Below are positions 16,724 to 23,026 of a DNA stretch of 28,789 nt, in pieces (the first letter of the stretch is position 1; each line of letters opens with the position of its first letter). Source of the stretch: JAVXNW01 sp036645575. Lineage in GTDB: Bacteria > Bacillota > Clostridia > Christensenellales > Aristaeellaceae. The notes beneath the pieces are model-generated. The model was not told the DNA's origin and ran no database searches. It saw only the letters and a program-made list of their open reading frames with translations. The position numbers and the translations under genes are program-made. Where the stretch lies: assembly GCA_036645575.1 (NCBI GenBank), contig JAVXNW010000020.1, positions 1 through 28,789 on the forward strand. The letters are read 5' to 3'.

Positions 16724-16739
16724 AGCGGATGAAACAAGG

Positions 16740-16770
16740 AGCCCTGTCGCGCGCGACAGGGCTGGTTTTC
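16740..16770 (+). terminator. Terminator after divIVA
   Basis: A 24-base palindrome with arms AGCCCTGTCG and CGACAGGGCT around CGCG (16740-16763) is followed by GGTTTTCGTT. This is a good intrinsic terminator for the division cluster, 16 bases after the divIVA stop. Confidence 0.8.
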
Positions 16771-16835
16771 GTTGCATGAGAAGGTGAAAGCAGGTCCATA
16801 ATAGCCATATGGATAAAAAAGCCGGAGGCTTTCGC

Positions 16836-17108
16836 ATGATTGAGGAGCTGATTGACCGGCTGGAGCAGGTGCTGGGGCGGATGGAGCGGATGCACCTTGA
16901 AGACTACCTCTGTTACGTCAGCGACAAAAAACGCTATGCCAAGTTCATCTTCTGGACGGGCGTCCTGCGCGGGTTGGGCACGGCGGTCGGCTTTACCGTG
17001 CTGGGCGCGGTGCTCGTGGTGATCTTGCAGCAGGTGGTCAACCACAATATCCCGTTGATCGGCGACTTTCTGGCGGAAGTTGTGCGGGTGGTCGAAAAAA
17101 AAGTGTGA
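16836..17108 (+). CDS. Small membrane protein, DUF5665-like
   Basis: This 90-residue protein has an N-terminal helix (MIEELIDRLEQVLGRMERMHLEDYL split around residue 20), the segment KRYAKFIFWTGVLRGLG, one long hydrophobic stretch (about 47-70, VGFTVLGAVLVVILQQVV) and the ending IPLIGDFLAEVVRVV. This is the conserved pattern of the DUF5665 family of Clostridia, whose function is unknown. ATG 16836 is preferred because CGGAGG lies 7 bases upstream; an in-frame ATG at 16809 has none. It lies after the divIVA terminator. A weak promoter-like pair (TTGCAT at 16772, CATAAT at 16797, 19-base spacing) lies ahead. It may be transcribed with lspA. Confidence 0.82.
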   Translation: MIEELIDRLEQVLGRMERMHLEDYLCYVSDKKRYAKFIFWTGVLRGLGTAVGFTVLGAVLVVILQQVVNHNIPLIGDFLAEVVRVVEKKV

Positions 17109-17185
17109 TGCGCCCCGCTTCGAAAGAAGCCGCTCGATCGGCTGACCGGCGGCGGGGGCACGGCTTTATGGTAGAGAGGAACAAC

Positions 17186-17653
17186 ATGAAAAAATACTGG
17201 CTCGTCACAGCGGCGCTCTTTGCGGTGGACCGCATCACCAAGCTGGCCGTTGAGAGGGAACTGTCGGGGGGGCAAGCGCTGGTCGTCTGGCCGGGTGTGC
17301 TCCGGTTTCAGTACGCCCAAAATACCGGGGTCGCCTTCTCGATGCTCGAGGGGAAGGGCTGGGTGGTTAGCGCGGTGACGCTTTTGGTGCTGGCGGCAGT
17401 GCTGATTTTTTACATCAAGGACAAGTCGCTCACCGAGGTCGCGCGCGCGGGCATCAGCCTGATCTTGCTGGGCGGACTGGGCAACTTGATCGACCGCGTG
17501 GTGTACGGGTACGTGATCGACTTTATCGAGGTGATGTTTGTGCGCTTTGCGGTGTTCAACGTCGCCGACATCATGGTGTGCGTCGGGGCGGCGCTGGCGG
17601 TCATCGGCTTTTTTATGACCAAGAAGGAGGAGCGCGATGCGGTGGACGGTTGA
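17186..17653 (+). CDS. lspA: Lipoprotein signal peptidase (signal peptidase II)
   Basis: LspA removes the signal peptide of diacylglyceryl-prolipoproteins made by Lgt, acting as an aspartyl protease within the membrane. The 155-residue product has four hydrophobic segments and both catalytic aspartates: Asp103 in GNLIDRVVYGYVIDFI and Asp128 in FNVADIMVCVG. It also has the upstream QYAQNTGVAFSML motif. The ATG at 17186 follows AGAGG; longer in-frame starts lack support. Its stop overlaps the rluD start by 17 bases, and the rluD ribosome binding site AAGGAGG lies within the lspA end, as in many Firmicutes lspA-rluD operons. Confidence 0.95.
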   Translation: MKKYWLVTAALFAVDRITKLAVERELSGGQALVVWPGVLRFQYAQNTGVAFSMLEGKGWVVSAVTLLVLAAVLIFYIKDKSLTEVARAGISLILLGGLGNLIDRVVYGYVIDFIEVMFVRFAVFNVADIMVCVGAALAVIGFFMTKKEERDAVDG

Positions 17654-18548
17654 CGAGGCGAGCGCGGGCAAGCGGCTGGACGTGTACCTGTGCGAGAACA
17701 CCGACCTCACGCGCTCGCGCATCGGGACGCTGATAGGCGAGGGCGCGTGCGTGGTGGCGGGCGCGCCCGAGGGCAAGTGCGGGCGGCTCGTCAAGGCGGG
17801 GCAGGAAGTCGTCTTGACGATCCCGGAAGTCAAGCCCGCCAAAGCGCAGGCGCAGGATATTCCGCTGCGCATCCTCTACCAGGACGCCGACCTTGCGGTG
17901 ATCTTCAAGCCGAGCGGCATGGTCGTGCATCCGGCGGCGGGCAACCCCGACGGGACGCTGGTCAACGCGCTGCTTCAGCACCTGGACAACCTGTCGGGCA
18001 TCGGCGGAGAGGCGCGGCCGGGGATCGTGCACCGGATCGACAAGGACACGTCGGGGCTGCTCTTGGTCGCCAAAAACGATCGCAGCCACGTGTTTTTATC
18101 CGAGCAGATCAAGGCGCACACCGTCGAGCGCGCGTATTACGCGATCGTGCAGGGAAGAATGAAGGAAAAGAGCGGCTTGGTCGATGCGCCGATCGGCAGG
18201 CACCCGAGCGACCGAAAAAAAATGGCGATTGTGGCGGGCGGGCGAAACGCGGTGACCGATTGGACGGTGCTCGAGGAATTGAACGGCGCGTCGCTCATCG
18301 AGGCGCGGCTCAAGACCGGACGCACCCACCAGATCCGCGTTCACATGGCGTCGCTTGGCCATCCGGTCGTGGGCGACCCAGTATACGGGCCGAAAAAGCC
18401 GCCCTTTGCGGTCACCGGCGGGCAATTGCTGCACGCGTACAAGTTGGGCTTTATTCACCCGACGACGGGCGAATTCATGCGCTTTTGCGCAGAGCCCGAG
18501 CCCCGGTTTGCGCAATGGCTGCAAAAACTGCGCGCGGGCACGCGATAG
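17637..18548 (+). CDS. RluD-family 23S rRNA pseudouridine synthase
   Basis: The 303-residue protein has an N-terminal S4 domain (SAGKRLDVYLCENTDLTRSR, about 8-27) and a pseudouridine synthase catalytic domain. Asp135 sits in the signature RPGIVHRIDKDTSGLLLVAK. Other motifs are KPSGMVVHPAAGN, ERAYYAIVQG, LKTGRTHQIRVHMASLGHPVVGDPVYG and LHAYKLGFIHP. RluA/RluD-type enzymes isomerise specific uridines in 23S rRNA. The exact target sites are not determinable here, so I give no symbol. The start at 17637 follows AAGGAGGAG and overlaps lspA, implying coupled translation. A GC hairpin (GGCGGC/GCCGCC, 18555-18573) follows the stop without a T-run. Confidence 0.93.
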   Translation: MRWTVDEASAGKRLDVYLCENTDLTRSRIGTLIGEGACVVAGAPEGKCGRLVKAGQEVVLTIPEVKPAKAQAQDIPLRILYQDADLAVIFKPSGMVVHPAAGNPDGTLVNALLQHLDNLSGIGGEARPGIVHRIDKDTSGLLLVAKNDRSHVFLSEQIKAHTVERAYYAIVQGRMKEKSGLVDAPIGRHPSDRKKMAIVAGGRNAVTDWTVLEELNGASLIEARLKTGRTHQIRVHMASLGHPVVGDPVYGPKKPPFAVTGGQLLHAYKLGFIHPTTGEFMRFCAEPEPRFAQWLQKLRAGTR

Positions 18549-18554
18549 CGTCGG

Positions 18555-18573
18555 GGCGGCGCGAAAAGCCGCC
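18555..18573 (+). terminator. Possible weak terminator after the pseudouridine synthase gene
   Basis: A 6-bp GC stem GGCGGC/GCCGCC with a GCGAAAA loop lies just after the stop. No T-run follows, so it is at best a weak terminator or an RNA-stability element. Confidence 0.3.
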
Positions 18574-18629
18574 TCGCGAAGCGCGCAAAGGCAGGGCGCG
18601 GCGTTTTCGGACATCACCTTAAAAATGCC

Positions 18630-19169
18630 ATGCTTTGCGCGGAGATAATTCCCACGCGTGAGCGCCGCCAAGGCGCGCAAACTAAGGCCGGAAAATCCAT
18701 TGACGACAAGGGAGAAGGGGCGACGGGAATCAAGAGCATCAGGGCGTTGATTGGGCTGCCGGTGCTGCTGGGCGACAAGACCATCGGGCATTTGGTGGAC
18801 GTGGAGCTGGACGAGGCGCTGGGAAAAATGACCGGAATCATATCAGATGGCGGCCTGTCCGGAACGCGCCGGATTCCCGCGCGGGAGATCATCCTCTTAG
18901 GCGAGGTATCGGTTCTGGCAAGCGGAAAGGGTCGCCCTGCGCGACTCAAGGAACAGGTGCTGCGCAGGGTGCTGCTTCCCGACGGATGCCGGGTAGGCGC
19001 GGTGACCGGCGCGATGCTGGACGAGCGCACCAAGAACGTCACGGCGCTCGAACTTTCGCGGGGCTATTTTGAAGACCTCACCTGCGGTCGCCAATGGATT
19101 TTCCGCTACGCAGTGAACCCCGGGAGCGGGGATGTGCTGATAGGCGCGGAAGGAGGGGACGCAGAATGA
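18630..19169 (+). CDS. PRC-barrel domain protein
   Basis: The 179-residue product contains two PRC-barrel-like units. The first is at about 35-95: IRALIGLPVLLGDKTIGHLVDVELDEA, then KMTGIISD and IPAREIILLGEVSVLA. The second is at about 110-165: RVGAVTGAMLDERTKNVTALELSRGYFEDL. PRC-barrels are small beta-barrels used in RNA processing (RimM), photosystems and many uncharacterised Gram-positive proteins; YrrD of B. subtilis is a comparable protein. No good Shine-Dalgarno precedes ATG 18630, and the conserved domain starts near residue 35, so the true start may be a later non-ATG codon. The next gene overlaps it by ATGA, so both are translated together. Confidence 0.8.
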   Translation: MLCAEIIPTRERRQGAQTKAGKSIDDKGEGATGIKSIRALIGLPVLLGDKTIGHLVDVELDEALGKMTGIISDGGLSGTRRIPAREIILLGEVSVLASGKGRPARLKEQVLRRVLLPDGCRVGAVTGAMLDERTKNVTALELSRGYFEDLTCGRQWIFRYAVNPGSGDVLIGAEGGDAE

Positions 19170-19330
19170 AGGACGGATGGATGCGCGGAGCGATCGCGGG
19201 CACGATGGTGGGCGCTTCGACCATTGCGCTTGTGATGGCGCTCAATGGGCAGACGCGCAAAAAGGTGATGCGAGCGGTCACGGGGACGACCCAGAAGATG
19301 GCCGAGAAGGCCAACCAAATCCTCAAGTGA
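19166..19330 (+). CDS. Small YtxH-like membrane protein
   Basis: A 54-residue protein starts at ATG 19166, behind a strong GGAAGGAGGGG. It overlaps the PRC-barrel stop by the four bases ATGA. It has a Gly-rich hydrophobic segment (about 7-26, GAIAGTMVGASTIALVMAL), followed by a basic amphipathic tail (TRKKVMRAVTGTTQKMAEKA). This layout is like YtxH-type or gas-vesicle-like small proteins of Firmicutes, whose function is unclear. The tight overlap argues for joint action or stoichiometry with the PRC-barrel protein. Confidence 0.8.
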   Translation: MKDGWMRGAIAGTMVGASTIALVMALNGQTRKKVMRAVTGTTQKMAEKANQILK

Positions 19331-19336
19331 ATTTCG

Positions 19337-19367
19337 GCGGGCGGCTGCATTGTGCGGCCGTCCGCCG
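19337..19367 (+). other. GC-rich hairpin ahead of the permease gene
   Basis: A stem with wobble pairs (GGCGGGCGGC against GCCGTCCGCC, short loop near ATTGT) lies between the YtxH-like stop and the permease start. No T-run follows. It could terminate part of the transcription or mask the weak start region of the permease gene. Confidence 0.4.
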
Positions 19368-19381
19368 GGCATTATAGGCCT

Positions 19382-20431
19382 ATGGAGAGGACATTAATCG
19401 GAAAGAAACTCAAGGGGATCGCGCCGCTTGCACTCATCCTGCCGGTGGTGCTTTGCTTTCCCAAGCAGGCGCTTTTGGTGGTTCAACTGCTGGTGGGCGG
19501 GGGCGCGGTGGCCTTTTTGATGTCGCCCATGACAAACTGGCTGGAAGGGCGCATGACGCGCAAGATCGCGGTGCTGACGTGCGCGGCGCTCACGTTTGCG
19601 GGGCTGGTCGCGCTGCTGCTGTTCGTTTTGCCGCCGCTGCTTGCGCAGGTGGGCGCGCTACTTCAGCTGGCGCCGGGGCTGTTTCGGGCGATCGAGGGGG
19701 GCCTTAACTCGATCGGCGAAAAGCTGAGGAGCGTGGGCCTGCCCGGGTTTAACCCGCCCGCGATCGACCTTGCGCAGTTGGGCGGGAGCGTGGGGCCGAT
19801 CCTGAGCGGCACCGCATCCTTTGCCGGCGCCATGGCGGACGCGTGCATGAAGATCGGGCTTTCGACGATGCTGGGCGTGTATTTCCTGCTCGACGCCAAA
19901 AATTTGAGGATTCGAATGGAATTGCTCGTGCCGTCCGGGATGCGCAGGCTGGCCATTCGCATGGCGAGCGACGTGGCGCGCGGCCTGCGCGTGTACCTGC
20001 GCGGGCAGATGACGATCGCGCTGATCGTGGGGACGCTTGCGGCGGCGGGGCTCGCGCTTGCGGGCGTCAAGTCGCCGCTGGTGCTGGGCGCGATCGTCGG
20101 GGTGTTCAACATGATCCCCTATTTCGGCCCGATCATCGGCGGCATTCCCGCCGTGCTGACCGCCATGACGCAGAGCTTTGTCACCGCGATATTCTGCGTG
20201 GTGGTGCTGTTTGTCGTGCAGCAACTGGACGGCATGGTGATCAGCCCCCGGGTGATGAGCGGGGCGACCGGCCTTTCGCCGGTGTCGGTGCTGCTGGCGC
20301 TGGCCGTTGGCGGCAGCGGTTGGGGCCCAATTGGGATGTTGCTGGCGCTTCCGGTGCTTGTGATGTTAAGAATTTGCTTTAGAGTATGGGCTTCCCGCCA
20401 TGAAGTGATTGAAAATCCGCCCAGAGTGTAG
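19382..20431 (+). CDS. AI-2E/PerM-family transporter
   Basis: The 349-residue protein has the family's topology. Three N-terminal hydrophobic segments are followed by a large soluble loop (about 85-165), then segments around STMLGVYFLLDA. The conserved VYLRGQMTIALIVG, GVFNMIPYFGPIIGGIPA, VVVLFVVQQLDGMVISPRVMSGATGLSPVSVLLAL and GPIGMLLALPVLVML motifs define the C-terminal half. Members include putative exporters of autoinducer-2 and Na+/H+ antiporters; the substrate here is unknown. ATG 19382 has no clear ribosome binding site, and an in-frame GTG exists at 19352. In many Firmicutes alaS lies between this gene and ireB, but here ireB follows directly. Confidence 0.88.
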   Translation: MERTLIGKKLKGIAPLALILPVVLCFPKQALLVVQLLVGGGAVAFLMSPMTNWLEGRMTRKIAVLTCAALTFAGLVALLLFVLPPLLAQVGALLQLAPGLFRAIEGGLNSIGEKLRSVGLPGFNPPAIDLAQLGGSVGPILSGTASFAGAMADACMKIGLSTMLGVYFLLDAKNLRIRMELLVPSGMRRLAIRMASDVARGLRVYLRGQMTIALIVGTLAAAGLALAGVKSPLVLGAIVGVFNMIPYFGPIIGGIPAVLTAMTQSFVTAIFCVVVLFVVQQLDGMVISPRVMSGATGLSPVSVLLALAVGGSGWGPIGMLLALPVLVMLRICFRVWASRHEVIENPPRV

Positions 20432-20437
20432 TATAAT
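20409..20437 (+). promoter_or_regulatory. Sigma-A promoter for ireB
   Basis: A -35 TTGAAA (20409-20414) and a perfect -10 TATAAT (20432-20437) with 17-base spacing overlap the end of the permease gene. The expected start near 20444 gives a leader of about 30 bases before ireB. Confidence 0.85.
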
Positions 20438-20476
20438 GGTTGCGAGCAGAATTCTGCTGCTGGAAGGCGGTGCGAC

Positions 20477-20743
20477 ATGAACGGCAAATTCGGTGAAACA
20501 AGCAAATTTTCCTTTCCCTCTGAGCCAACGGAGCCGGCGGAGGAGATCATTCTCTCCGTCTATCAGGCGCTCAAGGCCAAAGGTCACGACCCAATCATGC
20601 AGATTGTCGGATACCTGATCTCCGGCGATCCCACCTACATCACCAGCTACAACAATGCCCGCTCGCTGATTCGGCGACTTGAACGCGACGAGATCCTGGA
20701 GGAGCTGGTGCGTTTCTACGTGTCCGAACATGAAGACCGATGA
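20477..20743 (+). CDS. ireB: IreB family regulatory phosphoprotein (UPF0297)
   Basis: The 88-residue protein matches the IreB/YrzL family. It has the N-terminal GETSKFSF, where Thr8 is in place of the phosphorylated threonine region. It also has VYQALKAKGHDPIMQIVGYLISGDPTYITSYNNARSLIRRLERDEILEELVRFY, nearly invariant in the family and recognised here as several contiguous motifs. In enterococci IreB is a substrate of the PASTA kinase IreK and affects cephalosporin tolerance; the role here is inferred by homology. The N-terminal DET triplet usual in the family is GET here. Start ATG 20477 follows AAGGCGG. The stop overlaps the next start by ATGA (20740-20743). Confidence 0.93.
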   Translation: MNGKFGETSKFSFPSEPTEPAEEIILSVYQALKAKGHDPIMQIVGYLISGDPTYITSYNNARSLIRRLERDEILEELVRFYVSEHEDR

Positions 20744-21540
20744 ATGAACGGATCCTGTGTCTTGACGTGGGAGAAAAGCGCATTGGGGTTGCGGTGTCTG
20801 ATTTGATGGGGTGGACCGCGCAGGGTGTGGAGACCATCTTTACCAAGGGGCCCGAGCGTGATCGCGCGCGGGTCGTTGAAATTGCCAAGGCGTATGAGAC
20901 CAATCGGTTGCTCGTGGGACTGCCGTATTCGATGGACGGCTCCATCGGCTATCAGGCCGAGCGCGTGATGGCGTTTGTCCGTGGGTTTGAGGGAAGCGGA
21001 CTTGTCATTCGCTATCAGGATGAACGATTGACCAGTGCGTCGGCCACACGCACGCTGCTCGAGGGCAATGTGCGGCGGGACAAGCGCAAGCTGGTCATCG
21101 ATAAACTCGCCGCCACCTACATTTTGCAGTCCTTCATGGACGCGGGCGGCTGGCGAGAAGAACAAGTGGAGGAAGTAAAGGCTATGGATGACGAGCGGTT
21201 TATGGAGAGCGGGAATCCCATCGTTGAGCTGATTGACGAAGATGGCAAGTTGGTTCGGTTTGAACACATCTACACCGTTCCCTATGAGCAGGACGAGTAC
21301 GTGCTGCTGTTGCCGGTCGACGAGGTAGAGGGCGTGGGCGAGGACGAGGTCATCATCATGCGCATTGAGCCGGGCGATGAGGAAGACGCGTACGTGGGCA
21401 TTGACGACGACGAGCTGCTGGAGAAGGTGTTTGAAAAATACCTTGAGATGGCCGAAGAGGATGACGACGAGCCATTTGGCGAAGAATACGACGACGAAGA
21501 CGACGAAGACGAGGACGCGGGCGAGGACAAAGACGAGTAA
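20740..21540 (+). CDS. RuvX-YrzB fusion: YqgF nuclease joined to DUF1292 protein
   Basis: Residues of about 1-140 are YqgF/RuvX, a RNase H-fold protein proposed to resolve Holliday junctions or process pre-16S rRNA. Motifs are LCLDVGEKRIGVAVSD (catalytic Asp9), LLVGLPYSMDGSIG, IRYQDERLTSASAT and DKLAATYILQSFMD. Residues of about 150-240 match YrzB/DUF1292: NPIVELIDEDGKLVRFEHIYTV, EYVLLLPVDE, DEVIIMRIEP and LEKVFEKYLEM. A very acidic tail (DDEPFGEEYDDEDDEDEDAG region) follows. In most Firmicutes these are two genes after ireB. Here no stop separates them, although an internal GGAGG (21168-21172) precedes an in-frame ATG (21184). The ATGA overlap with ireB indicates coupling. See findings for the alternative of a sequencing indel. 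Confidence 0.88.
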   Translation: MNERILCLDVGEKRIGVAVSDLMGWTAQGVETIFTKGPERDRARVVEIAKAYETNRLLVGLPYSMDGSIGYQAERVMAFVRGFEGSGLVIRYQDERLTSASATRTLLEGNVRRDKRKLVIDKLAATYILQSFMDAGGWREEQVEEVKAMDDERFMESGNPIVELIDEDGKLVRFEHIYTVPYEQDEYVLLLPVDEVEGVGEDEVIIMRIEPGDEEDAYVGIDDDELLEKVFEKYLEMAEEDDDEPFGEEYDDEDDEDEDAGEDKDE

Positions 21541-21574
21541 TCGGCTTGGTGAATCACTTGGCGAAGGCGAATCG

Positions 21575-21611
21575 GTAGGGAACGGTCACGGCCGTCCCTA
21601 CTTTTTTGCGC
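21575..21611 (+). terminator. Intrinsic terminator after ruvX-yrzB
   Basis: Arms GTAGGGA and TCCCTAC, extended by CGG/CCG with one bulge, form a strong hairpin (21575-21601). A TTTTTT run (21602-21607) and further T-rich sequence follow. This ends the ireB unit. Confidence 0.88.
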
Positions 21612-21620
21612 TTTTATTTT

Positions 21621-21650
21621 ACGTGATTTCGGCAGCTGCCACGTGATTGC
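21621..21650 (+). promoter_or_regulatory. Possible operator: direct repeat around a palindrome
   Basis: Two copies of ACGTGATT (21621 and 21641), exactly 20 bases apart, flank the perfect 10-base palindrome GGCAGCTGCC (21631-21640). The block lies about 35 bases upstream of the sulfotransferase promoter. The spacing of two helical turns suits a protein-binding site, but no known regulator motif is recognised. Confidence 0.35.
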
Positions 21651-21682
21651 CCTTAATTGGCGAAGTGCAGCATACATTCCTT

Positions 21683-21691
21683 TGATATAAT
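21683..21691 (+). promoter_or_regulatory. Extended -10 promoter for the sulfotransferase gene
   Basis: TGATATAAT is an extended -10 (TGnTATAAT) with a perfect hexamer at 21686-21691. No good -35 is present at 16-18 bases, which extended -10 promoters tolerate. The leader of about 115 bases contains the pair CGGCCAAA/TTTGGCCG (21721-21728, 21749-21756), which can form a hairpin. Confidence 0.6.
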
Positions 21692-21813
21692 GATACAATG
21701 ATAGTAGGACTTTTTGCTTCCGGCCAAAGAAAGGCGCTTTGCGGATGATTTGGCCGAAAAGGGCGCTTGAGGTCCGCACCATCGTATGCGTATTATTGTA
21801 GATATGGGGGTGG

Positions 21814-22593
21814 ATGCGTTTGAATCGACTGGTCGCGCTCGCGAAGAAGTACCGGACCCGTGCAAAGCTCTTTTCTGAAAGCGGCGCCTATGCCCAGCGC
21901 GGCTATATCGTGATCGAAGAAAAAAAGCTGATCTATCAGGTCATGTACAAAGTGGCCTGTTCGTCGATCATGGCCAGCCTGACCGGCATGGCAAAGAAAG
22001 AAAACTACCTGCGCGTTCACCACATACTGGGCGGCAAGGGCGACATCATTCGCAACCTGCCCTATGACGCGCATCCCGGCTTTTTTAGGTTTACCTTTGT
22101 GCGCGATCCGCTCGAGCGGCTGGTGTCCTGCTATGTGAGCAAATACCGCGCCGATCAGGCGATTCTGGGCAAGCGCGACCTGCCCCGGCTGTACTTTGAT
22201 CGCTACCTGTTCGGCTTCCTCAAAAAGGACAAGGGCTTTGCGCAGTTTGCGCGCCGCGTTTCGCGCATTCCCGATTGCCTCTCGGACAGGCATTTTGTGT
22301 CGCAGAACTTCATGATCCACGACAAAAAGGGGCGCAAGACGGTGGAATTTGTCGGGCGGTTCGAAAACCTGTCGGATGAGTTTGCGCCGATTGCTCAAAA
22401 ATACGACCTGGCGGCGCTGCCCACGTACAACGCGACCCAAAAGGGCGCGTGGATGGACTACTACGACCTGGACACCGCGCGGCGCGTCATCAAGCGCTAT
22501 CAGGCGGACATCGAGGCGTTTGGCTACGAGGATAGCGCGAAGGCGCTGATGGCGCACTTGGAAAGCCGCGAGGCCGCGCGTCAGGCTCAATAG
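21814..22593 (+). CDS. Sulfotransferase family 2-like protein
   Basis: The 259-residue protein shows the PAPS-dependent sulfotransferase fold of the carbohydrate type (Sulfotransfer_2). The 5'-phosphosulfate loop is YKVACSSIMASL (45-56), like the KVACTS/KVASTS motif of the family. The 3'-phosphate motif is FTFVRDPLERLVSCY (93-107). FVGRFENLSDEFAPI (about 184-198) matches the family's conserved GRFENL segment. Such enzymes transfer sulfate from PAPS to glycans or small molecules; the acceptor here is unknown. No signal peptide is seen, so it acts in the cytoplasm. A GGGGGTGG abuts ATG 21814, and an in-frame TTG at 21820 would have better spacing. The gene stands alone, with terminator and promoter upstream and the pheS promoter downstream. 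No PAPS synthesis genes are in the window. Confidence 0.85.
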   Translation: MRLNRLVALAKKYRTRAKLFSESGAYAQRGYIVIEEKKLIYQVMYKVACSSIMASLTGMAKKENYLRVHHILGGKGDIIRNLPYDAHPGFFRFTFVRDPLERLVSCYVSKYRADQAILGKRDLPRLYFDRYLFGFLKKDKGFAQFARRVSRIPDCLSDRHFVSQNFMIHDKKGRKTVEFVGRFENLSDEFAPIAQKYDLAALPTYNATQKGAWMDYYDLDTARRVIKRYQADIEAFGYEDSAKALMAHLESREAARQAQ

Positions 22594-22620
22594 GCGAGGC
22601 GATTGAACCGGAGTGCCTGT

Positions 22621-22660
22621 CGCTTCGCGGATCGCCTTTGCGCTTCGCGGATCGCCTTTG
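22621..22660 (+). repeat. Perfect 20-bp tandem duplication
   Basis: CGCTTCGCGGATCGCCTTTG occurs twice head-to-tail (22621-22640, 22641-22660), between the sulfotransferase stop and the pheS promoter. It is probably a recent slippage duplication. It leaves the promoter intact. Confidence 0.9.
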
Positions 22661-22683
22661 CGGGCGGCGGCGCGCAAATTAAC

Positions 22684-22712
22684 TTGCGATGCGGGTGGGC
22701 GCGTGGTATAAT
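22684..22712 (+). promoter_or_regulatory. Sigma-A promoter for pheST
   Basis: A -35 TTGCGA (22684-22689) and a perfect -10 TATAAT (22707-22712) with 17-base spacing lie immediately upstream of the T-box leader. Transcription should start near 22719. Confidence 0.85.
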
Positions 22713-22719
22713 GGGGCAA

Positions 22720-22977
22720 TAAAGGCGTTGACGGAGAAAAGTAACCAATTGTGCCGCCCGAAAGAGACGCGCGTCATGGGCTGAAAGCGTGCGGGGAAAG
22801 GCGCTAGGGCGAAGTTCGCTCCCGAGGCTGCCCGGCTGAACGCGGATTGGCCGCCGGTAGGTTGGGACGGATTCACCCGCGTTATGGGGTGAGAGGCTTT
22901 GGGCGCTTTGGCGCCTTGAGCAAATCTGGGTGGTACCGCGAGTCATGCTCGTCCCTTTGTTGGGGCGGGTTTTTTTG
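22720..22977 (+). promoter_or_regulatory. T-box riboswitch, phenylalanine-specific
   Basis: The leader senses uncharged tRNA and allows readthrough into pheST when phenylalanyl-tRNA is low. The canonical T-box TGGGTGGTACCGCG, which pairs with the tRNA acceptor end, lies at 22927-22940. An AGTA element lies near the base of Stem I, just after GGAGAAA (about 22735-22745). The specifier codon is best assigned to TTC at 22815-22817, in GAAGTTCGCTCCCGAG. TTC is a Phe codon and matches the downstream genes. The terminator hairpin CTCGTCCC/GGGGCGGG (22948-22969) plus a 7-T run ends the leader. The competing antiterminator uses the T-box side. This explains most of the gene-free stretch 22594-23026. 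Confidence 0.93.
22948..22976 (+). terminator. T-box-controlled terminator
   Basis: The stem CTCGTCCC/GGGGCGGG (8 pairs with G-U wobbles), loop TTTGTT and a T-run at 22970-22976 form the conditional terminator of the Phe T-box leader. It lies 50 bases upstream of pheS. Confidence 0.88.
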
Positions 22978-23026
22978 TGCCCGGAAGGGCGCTTCATGAG
23001 GGAATGAACGAGGGGGGACACAACCT

